Below, piece after piece: positions 56,337 through 64,000 of a stretch of 64,000 nucleotides of DNA. Positions within the stretch are counted from its first letter, which is position 1. Every line of letters starts with the position of its first letter. The DNA is from Paraphysomonas bandaiensis (Eukaryota > Chrysophyceae), in the NCBI GenBank assembly GCA_965644295.1, contig CBFFRP010000143.1, positions 62,001 through 126,000 on the forward strand. The letters run 5' to 3'. The translations under genes were made by a program, and so were the position numbers. The notes under the pieces are model-generated. The model was not told the DNA's origin and searched no databases. It was given only the letters and a program-made list of their open reading frames with translations.

Positions 56337-57148
56337 CAGGGCTGCGTAACAATTAATTGTCAATTAATTGACGCAGGGGTTGTAGTCAATTATATTATTA
56401 CTTGCTGTCCCAATTAATTGAATCGCAAATAAATGCTATTTAATTGAACTAAACTACGAAGTTAAGTAGCTATACATTAGCTGCCAACATATAGCTTGTT
56501 CAACAGCTATTTCATCTCAGACGCGACAACATATTATTTCGATTCTTTACCGTCCGGACCAGTGAGGCTTTGTTGCACCTTGAATCTTCACTGCTGTCTT
56601 TTAGAAGCAGCGTAATAGAGTTTCATCTTCTTCCTGTACTTCTACTGACACACATAAAAAGATTTTCAAGTCATTTCGTAATTGCACCAGATTGACATAC
56701 TTCATTTCACTTGGAATTAGACTTAACACGGCAGAACCAAACCCGTATGAAAGCAAGTGGCCAGATAGAAACAAATATCGGTCAATCATTACAATGTGGA
56801 GCCCTCCTGCAGGTATCTTGTTTCCGTGCTTTACAGTTCGCAATTGCCGGCACAAAGAATCAAAGAACACTTCTTCAGTGCCTTCTGGCACATCAATCGC
56901 TCATATTCTTTGTCAATTAAAAGAATTTTTCTAAAGTTAAATCCAATTGAATTTCACAACAAAAAAGCCGTTTTATAACAACATATGCATGCAATAACTG
57001 CCGTCATCATCATTATTAGAGGTGTGAAATTGGCGGCATTTTTTTTTCAATTAATAGAAGCAAGCTGTCGTCAATTATAATTGCAATTACGATTTGCTGT
57101 CCCCTGTCCCAATTTCAAAAATTGACTATTAATTGATACACAGCCCTG
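56337..57148. mobile_element. Non-autonomous hAT-like DNA transposon (812 bp)
   Basis: The ends are inverted. CAGGGCTGCGTAACAATTAA at 56337-56356 pairs with the complement of the right end, CAGGGCTGTGTATCAATTAA, finishing at 57148; similarity extends further inward with a few mismatches. Immediate flanks are ATAGGGAT (56329-56336) and ATAGAGAT (57149-57156), an 8-bp target duplication with one difference. CAGGG ends, 8-bp duplication and subterminal AATTAATTG repeats are hallmarks of hAT elements. No transposase is recognisable. A 96-codon minus-strand frame (56601-56891) inside is unidentified. Confidence 0.8.
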
Positions 57149-57156
57149 ATAGAGAT

Positions 57157-57494
57157 GAATGCTAGGAAGCAAAAAGTGATACATTATCTAAAATGGCTTA
57201 TGAAGATACTTTGAAAGGCGGTGTATATGTGGCTCAAAATTAACTGCAGCGAATACAGCTCGATAGAGGTAAATTTGGTCTCTCATTCGATACAAACGTA
57301 TTCATACAGATGTGTATAAAAGGGGTGGTTATATGCATATTACGTTCATAAGGCAGGAAACTAATGGTTACTTAAATTTAAGGATGGAAATTTTCACATA
57401 TACTCCGTAATACACCAAACTGACCACTGCTTAAACTATTCAATTAAGCAACGAACAGATGTTCAAATGAGATTGTGATGAGGAGCACCAACTT
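57157..57494. other. AT-rich intergenic DNA, nothing recognised
   Basis: Short spacer between the hAT-like element and the 3' end of the four-TM gene. Confidence 0.5.
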
Positions 57495-58870
57495 CATAAT
57501 CGCACAGTTTCTTCGTCATCCACAGGAGATTTGCTGGGTACAGGTTGACCTTTTTCCCCAGTCTGTAGTTGTCGTCTCCTCTTCTCCATGAAAAACGACC
57601 GCAGAGAGACCTTCAAGTAAAAAGTTACCACGCCACAAACATAGAATCAACAAAGTATGAAGTAAATTGACCTGAAACGTGAAACCCAAGCATACGGTGG
57701 CCAGAAAACTCATTGCAATTGCAGCCCTGATCTTACGCACGATCCCATCCTCAACGCAAACAGGACTCTGACAACAACGATTAGGGCGCAGGGTTTCGAT
57801 ACAGACAAACAACTCACTGTGTTTTCGAAGGTGGCTACAAAAGTGTTGAGGGAATACACTGTCTCTATCTCTGCATCGCTGGCCCCTATAGGCTCTCCTC
57901 TTTCCACAGCAATGGCAGCTACCGATAAGGTAAGTCATGGAAACGTGACATAAACTGAGGTGAGAGAGCTGGTACCTAATGTAGAGGCCATGGCGCACAT
58001 CACGAATAGACCCCCGTCTATAACAGGTTCTACGGATTTGGAATAAGCTTTCGCCGCATCAGCGAATCTGCACAAATATAGTCAGCACAGGATAAGTAAA
58101 CGCGAAGGACACCAACCGAATGTTTAGTCGGATAGCGTCAGTGGTGCTCACACAAAGCTCAAGCGCGTAACGCAGACCTGAACACACCACAATCACGCAT
58201 AATTATAACATTACGCAGCAATATATTTACCGGGAATATACTTGCGTGAGCTACCATCGGCAGGTAACACGTAATATCCGGCGAAGACGAGACAGTGAAC
58301 GAAGGCAACCACCGACAAACCAATCACATATTGAAACGAGACAAAACTAAATGAGCCATGGGAGTACTCCGGCTCGTCCCGATAAGGACAATTGTTTAAA
58401 AGCAACATGTCGACATCAACTGTTTTGTACTTGATGTGAGGGACACAAGACATAATGACGAAGGCTAAAAAAGAAAAGAGACCAGTGGCTAGTCTCGACC
58501 AAAAAACATTCACCGACAACGCACTCCAACCAACAATCTGCTCTCCAGTACCACTATATATATACTGTGGAATATCGCCCAATAAGCTTATGGAGTCCCC
58601 ATCATCAAAATCATTGGTAGGTGAAGTGCCCCCCCGCAGTTTAGCTGCACTCACCTCAGCAACATACTTTCTGAATAGCCGGACTGCATACTCAGCCTCA
58701 GGACTGTTCTCCTTGTATGAATCGTTGCGCATTGAGAGTAAAGAGTTTTGAATTTCAGTTGTAGCTCCACCGACTTCTTTTATCTGATCCTCTATCTCCG
58801 TGCACAGTGACCCCAACTTATCATATATCGTTGGACAAGAGACATCCTCAATATTCGAGAATTCATCCAT
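57495..58870 (-). CDS. Four-transmembrane protein, MARVEL/CASP-like topology
   Basis: Six exons (58870-58231, 58177-58117, 58067-57976, 57918-57818, 57767-57672, 57610-57495), introns of 49-61 bp, 367 residues. A soluble acidic N-terminal region of about 115 residues is followed by four hydrophobic spans: LATGLFSFLAFVIMSCV, QYVIGLSVVAFVHCLVF, GGLFVMCAMASTLAAIAV and IAMSFLATVCLGFTFQV. TM1 is preceded by an Arg (WSRLA) and TM3 by an Asp (VIDGG), positions that are charged in CASP/MARVEL proteins. Each span is reconstructed across introns. The C-terminus is basic then acidic and cytosolic-looking. The MARVEL/CASP assignment rests on topology plus these two residues and is tentative. Confidence 0.72.
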
Positions 58871-59323
58871 GATTTACGGAAAAGAATAAGACAGCCCCTC
58901 TTATGGCGGTAATTACAAGACAAAAGGTGAAGTGTATCCTGTTGTGTTGAGTGAAGGGTGTCGTGGGTTGCTATGCAATTTCCACTGCCTGTGCTGCTAC
59001 ATCTCCATAATCCACAACACTCCACACGGCAGCTGTAACCCGACAAAAAAACAGCCAAAATCACCCCTCTGGCGATGATACGGGAGTCATACGGGAATGA
59101 AATACAGTACGAGGGATTACCTAGCCTAAAAACTCCAGATATTTGCAACAAAAATTCGAAAATCTATCTGAATTGATGTATTCGTTGTGCGAACTCGCTC
59201 CCAAGTCCCAAGTTTAAAATAATCTCACTGCTCTTCTGGATAAGTGAAGTTACTGTTACTCAGCAGGTTCTGATCCACCTCAGGAATAGACGCCTCGGGA
59301 TTTACTGCGCAGGTTTCGAGGAT
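58871..59323. promoter_or_regulatory. Divergent spacer between the four-TM and TBC1D31-like genes
   Basis: A 453-bp gap between head-to-head starts. The ACAGCAGTA motif seen in other divergent spacers was not found here. Nothing else was recognised. Confidence 0.3.
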
Positions 59324-62300
59324 ATGGACAGAAAGGAAATCCGCGTCAAGTCCAGCGGAAAAGTATATGACAAGAATTTGAAGCCGGGGCCTGGCGGCTA
59401 CCTCTGTACTTTAAGGTGCGTAGTTCGCAATTCTATTTGTGATATCCTCATTTTTTTCTCAGGAATCCTATACTCAGGGGACGCGTATGGAGCTTTACCT
59501 TGCTCTGTTTTCACCTTCAAACTGGGTGTATTCTTGTATCTGACGAAAGAGGTCAGATATACCATATTGATGTATCCAAGAATATATATCAGTGCGTGCG
59601 TTCGGCATCCTATCGAGTCACAGCGATGGAATTTATCCACACGAGACCATCGCATGCCATAATTGCGTACGAACACGGTGTCGTGGCGGTTCTTGACACG
59701 ATGACCCGGGAGTTGGTTGCCACACTCTGTCCCAAAGGATCAGAACCGGTAGTGCTGGTGCGATGCAGTCCGTCCCATCCTATGGCAGCGATTCTCTCAG
59801 AGAGTGGAAATGTAGCGATATGGGATATCAGGTGACTTCAGTGCTTTGTGATGTATGTCGATTGCGTGAACTTTCTACCATAATTATCAGTGAGCTACGG
59901 AGGGTGCGCAGCCTGGAAGTGAGTGAACCGGTGGTGGCCGTTGAGTTTTTGCGTGCCGGAAGCATGCTTGCTGTGACTTTTTCTCGTATGGGTACAGTCG
60001 TCTACTCACTAGTTGGTACCGGTGGTAGTCAGAAAAGGCAGCAGCATGAGCAACCCCCTATCCCTGTGATGCGATGCTCTCCCCCTGCTAGGTATGCTTC
60101 AACATTACTATTTCGATATGATGCGCACATATTACTGTTGTTTTTTTAAATTGTGTACCTCACCACTTATGTAGTGAAAGGTCACCGAGTTGTTGGACCG
60201 CATTCTGTTCGTCGTCATCATCTAGTTCAGACCAATGTAGGGGTTCGAATCGCCAGGATACCTGCGACAACAACCGGATTTTAGACGAATTCGCAGTTCT
60301 CACCTCTGACTCAGGGTTGCTCTACGTATTTTCCCTGCGTCCCGACTATAGTACTGACAGTTCTTGTGATAATGGTCTTCCACTCTGTCCACTGCTTTGT
60401 GTTGTGGAGCTCCCCCCAGACGTACGCATGGCTGTCGCTATTGCAGCCTTGTATCCCTCTTCATCTCCCCCAGAGAGTTCAATTCTACAGTTGGCAGTAC
60501 TTGACGACGGTGGCCGCCTATACGTATGCGAAGGGGGAGCTAGGGGAGGTACATGGCGGTGGAGAGTACTACTCGAAGGTCTTTCAGCAGTATTACCTGA
60601 TGCCTCTGATGGTGCAGCCCCAGAGCTTTTCCCGGCGCTCTTTCCATCTTCCATCAGGCTCGTGTCACCACCAGAGAAACAACCCTCAGTAGCCACAGTC
60701 GGAGTTCGTTCTATGCCGTTGCGTGTTCCACTTCGTCACCGTACACCAAAGTCTGTGCAACGGAGCGGTGGAGAGGAAAGTGTGAGCAATTACGCTCTCA
60801 AGAGCTGTACTGTAGTGGGAGAGAAATCCTTGTATGCTGTGGTTGGGTTGGATGGTGCTGTTCGTCTTTACGACTGGGGCGCATTCCTCAGTGGTTCATC
60901 CAATCCGAAAGCCGGATCGGGCGGAAGCTGGCTACGTTGTCGACCCCCCTATGGAAGCCGAGTAAAGGTGGAAGGGTTAAGTGATGACAGTTGCTGGAGC
61001 ACTGGTGCATCGTCGACATCATTGCGATACGAGGGGGGAACAGATCGGGATAAGAGTACCTCGTCAGACAGTAACGCGCACAGTCAGTTTAACAGTATGA
61101 GTCAGAGCTTAGGACGCGGAAGTGTTGAAAAGTCGTCAGCAGGAGCCACTCTAGATTCCAGCGGAGTTGATGATGCGCAGTCTGACCGGAGTTTTGATAG
61201 TCGAAATAGACGGGATTTGAGATTGCAACTTGAATCTCGCCCCCGACCGTCCCTCTTTCAGCTTGTTAACGAGTCGCCTGCTCATAGGAAAGTAAACGAG
61301 CAAAAACTAAAAACGTTTTTGAGAAAGCACGGACAATTCCCATCCAAGCATAGAACACTCATATGGCGGTATCTTCTTCGACTTCCTGAGAACGAAGATG
61401 CATTTGCCAGTCTCTGCGACAGAGGAGTGCATCCACGCTACACTAACTTATATGATCAGACACCTATTCGTGAAAGACGAGTTTTTCTGCGCTTTCAAGG
61501 TTTGTGCAGCAGACTCGCTCACTGGAGCCCCGTTTTCGCTGAGGTGGATTACATTCCGCAACTAGTGTTTCCATTTGTTGTATTGTTCGCCTCAGATGAG
61601 CTATCGTGTTTTGAGACAGTACTCACGGTGCTCATGTGGTGGGGGCACTCCTGGCAAGCCACTTTTCCTAGTCCGCCCATTCATATAACGGATTTTTTTG
61701 ACGCTATGCTGGACCGACATGATCCACGACTACGAGCGCATTTATATTCCTTGGAGACTCCCCCTGGATTTCTCGGGTGGATGCTACTCAGCACACTGTT
61801 CTCTGAGATTCTACCAAGTGAAGGGTGGTTACGGGTGATGGACATCATCATCGTAAATGCTTGTGACATGAAATTCTTATATTTGGTTCCAATTGCTATT
61901 CTCATAGAGTTGCGGGTGGCTTTGCTATCAGCGACAGAGAAGAGACACATAATAAAGTATATTCGGCAGCCACAAGCAATAGACACGGTTCACTTGCTAC
62001 GACGGGTGTCTCGTCTAAAGAAGACTACTCCCCCGCATTTACTCAGCACAATTTTTTCTGGAGATAAAGAAGACTCATTCTCCGTTGGTGAGTCCACGGG
62101 TGCGTGTGCTGTGGAAGTATCTAAAGCGCCAGTATTTGAAAATAACCCTGATGGCGAAGAAGCTGAAATAGGTCAGCTCAGGGAGTCGATGGCTGCGCAG
62201 GAAGGGCGGCCGATATTCCCCATCCCTAAGGGGATGTACCCTGCCTATGATGGCTTCCCTCCCCATCTCGTGGACTGGCAGAGCAAAGAGAGGGCTATGG

Positions 62301-63613
62301 CATTGGCTATGAGAAAGGAGATTAAGGCTAAGGAGAGTGCACTGGCTGCTCTAGAGGACCAGATACATCAGGTACATATATGCTTTGATATATTTCGTTG
62401 CAGCTGACCGGTAGCCATTTATTTAGCTTGAGGCTAATCACGCAGAGTGGGTGAGTAAGAATAGTAGTTCAGCGTCCAGAGAAAACCTGAGGCTTCGTGT
62501 GTCTATGATGGAGCGAGAGAAACAACATCTGCGAGACTTGGCCATCATTGAGGAACGTATTGCTCAACAGCGCATCGAAAATCTGCAAAAAATGGAGGAA
62601 GTTGCGAGGGAAGAACGGGAGGTACTAGCACGAATCGACGAAGAGACCCGTAAAATATTGTCTGAGAGTGACGACCACCTTAGGGAAAAACAGGAGGCCG
62701 CTGCAATGTTTCAACGACATAGAGAAGTTGGGAATGCGGCGGAGGTTGCAATGCAGAAGAGCATTCAGAAGCTTCACACTGAACGGATGCATCGAGGCAG
62801 TGAAGATACCGCGCTACAGACGCTGCATAAACATCAAGATGCAGTGGACGAAATATGTATGGGCAAGATCTCTGACGTGGTAGAGGCTGCAGCGCAGGCA
62901 GCAAGATGTCAACCCCATCGTTCTAATGTGGGTATAACACAACCTACCACTGCAACCTCATCGAAGCTAATTTCTTCTAAATCCACTATGTCAATTGGAA
63001 AGTATCCCACTACCGGTGGAGCAAGTTCTGGAGGTGAGAGCAGTGATAGCAGTGTGCTAATGCAGGCAATGGCGTATCTGCAGAAACACGACGCAGAAAA
63101 GCAGAATTTATCTGGAAGCAGTGATCAAAATAACACCACAAACGTTTTGTCGACGGATTCAGTGGTTGCTGCTGACATTTCGGGTGTGAATAGGGTGACG
63201 ACTCTGCTAGATCAGTCTGACAAATTCGTCAGTGACCAATTGAAAGTCCTACTGTCTTCCTCTTCTTCTTCCTCCGCTCATGATGATATTGATGATAAAC
63301 ACAATAAAGCTGCATCTTTTCTTGAACAAAGAAATGATATTGTATTACCCAGTGCGCACGTGGCACGCACTGACACGGAGGATCTTGAGCGAATTGTCGA
63401 GGCCACGTACAGGTGCGAACACTTTCAGTAGCCCGTGTTTTGTGAGTCGTATTACTCTGTAGGGTTGTGCGAAGTGCTGAACAAGAATTCAGATCGAGTT
63501 ATAACAATGATACTAGGGCGGATATCGAGTGGAATACCTCAACAGAAAGTGCCAGAAGTAGTAGCCACTCCTCAGGGTCGTGGTCCGTGTCAAGTTGTGA
63601 CACAATTGGATAA
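59324..63613 (+). CDS. TBC1D31-like WD-repeat and TBC-domain protein
   Basis: Six exons (59324-59415, 59463-59831, 59891-60091, 60175-62371, 62427-63412, 63463-63613), introns of 47-83 bp, 1,331 residues. The N-terminal half has WD40-like blades (GCILVSDERGQIYHIDV, AIIAYEHGVVAVLDT, MAAILSESGNVAIWD, AVVGLDGAVRLYDW) with a low-complexity Ser-rich insert. The TBC domain (about 600-850) contains LKTFLRKHGQFPSKHRTLIW and FSEILPSEGWLRVMDII. The Arg-finger IxxDxxR and the YxQ finger are not seen, as in TBC1D31, which suggests no Rab-GAP activity. A long coiled coil follows (about 900-1080). TBC1D31/WDR67 is a centriolar-satellite protein needed for ciliogenesis; that role is assumed from the family. 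The last exon avoids an early stop. Confidence 0.87.
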
Positions 63614-64000
63614 TTTGCTAAGTTAACTGAACGTGCGTTCAATAATTATTCTTGTTAAAATTATAATCAATATCTCTTCCCATTCATCAATTTCATGTCA
63701 TCTCTAAGACCAATCATTAAACCGGTATACCCCTTTAGGGTATACCAACACAAACTTCCTACTTTTAAACGGCTAACTACTGTGCTTTCAGTTTTTACCT
63801 ACTTTTGAGTCTACAACTACTTTTCAGTCTACTACCCCACACTCGCACACTCACACTCCAGGCACACCCGTGTCAAATTTGCCAAAAAGAATCCGCAATT
63901 TGATTTCCACTGACTACCCGAGTTCCATTTTTTAGTCATTCTGAAAAAATAATCTGCTTTCCGGACTATTACAAATCGCTTCGGGGAGAAAAACAGAAGT
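63614..64000. other. Intergenic DNA with a small perfect hairpin
   Basis: GGTATACCC at 63724-63732 and GGGTATACC at 63738-63746 form a perfect 9-bp stem around a 5-nt loop. There is no long T-run after it. Otherwise nothing was recognised. Confidence 0.5.
63724..63746. repeat. Perfect 9-bp inverted repeat, 5-nt loop
   Basis: Arms GGTATACCC and GGGTATACC around CTTTA, about 110 bp downstream of the TBC1D31-like stop. Role unknown; it may act in 3'-end formation or be part of the local GTATAC-type repeats. Confidence 0.85.

Noticed and set aside
60235-60255. GGGTTCGAATCGCC resembling a tRNA T-loop
   Set aside because: It is inside the coding exon of the TBC1D31-like gene and no cloverleaf could be built around it.
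1-64000. CRISPR arrays, rRNA, prokaryotic promoters or operons
   Set aside because: No regularly spaced repeats or rRNA-like sequence were seen; gene structure is eukaryotic throughout.

Overview
The window is nuclear DNA of a flagellated unicellular eukaryote. Genes are split by very short GT-AG introns, mostly 42-61 bp and at most 83 bp. They lie on both strands, often as head-to-head pairs. The gene set includes an axonemal-type dynein heavy chain, a TBC1D31-like centrosomal protein, an E(z)-type histone methyltransferase, a SWEET sugar transporter, an MTV1/tepsin-like ENTH protein, and a WW/EF-hand/PDZ scaffold whose PDZ resembles those common in stramenopiles. A heterokont-like protist is my best guess. 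The lineage is inferred from gene content and is not proven. No prokaryotic operons, CRISPR arrays, rRNA or convincing tRNA genes were seen.

Layout: (1) 1-1070, the 3' end of a kinesin-12/HMMR-like coiled-coil gene. (2) 1.8-4.0 kb, repeat-rich DNA with a 5'-truncated LINE and a short non-autonomous element. (3) 4077-8018, a divergent pair: an ENTH trafficking adaptor (-) and an ankyrin protein (+). (4) 8.0-12.3 kb, a graveyard of Ty3/gypsy, Ty1/copia and short-element relics. (5) 12327-30470 (-), one 8-exon gene that I assembled as a 5,939-residue dynein heavy chain. (6) 31131-33491 (+), an unrecognised helical protein. (7) 34111-38781 (-), the WW/EF-hand/PDZ/coiled-coil protein. (8) 39393-41841, a small mitochondrial membrane protein (+) and a DUF155/RMND1-like protein (-). 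(9) 43.4-49.7 kb, a LINE fragment flanked by two almost identical 1.64-kb direct repeats. (10) 50470-55327, the E(z)-type SET gene (-) divergent from SWEET (+). (11) 55.7-57.1 kb, another short element and a hAT-like element with an 8-bp target duplication. (12) 57495-63613, a four-TM protein (-) divergent from the TBC1D31-like gene (+).

The gene models were built by matching GT-AG junctions to reading phase. In every complete multi-exon gene the summed coding length is an exact multiple of three, which strongly supports the models. Two themes link genes. The dynein, the TBC1D31-like protein and perhaps the kinesin-12-like protein point to cilium, centrosome or spindle biology. Five intergenic regions next to gene starts share an ACAGCAGTA-type motif.

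The most unusual items are two. The dynein's AAA1 site, normally the obligatory motor ATPase, has lost recognisable Walker A and Walker B motifs, while AAA2 and AAA3 keep P-loops. The LINE insertion looks as if it made a target-site duplication of about 1.64 kb.
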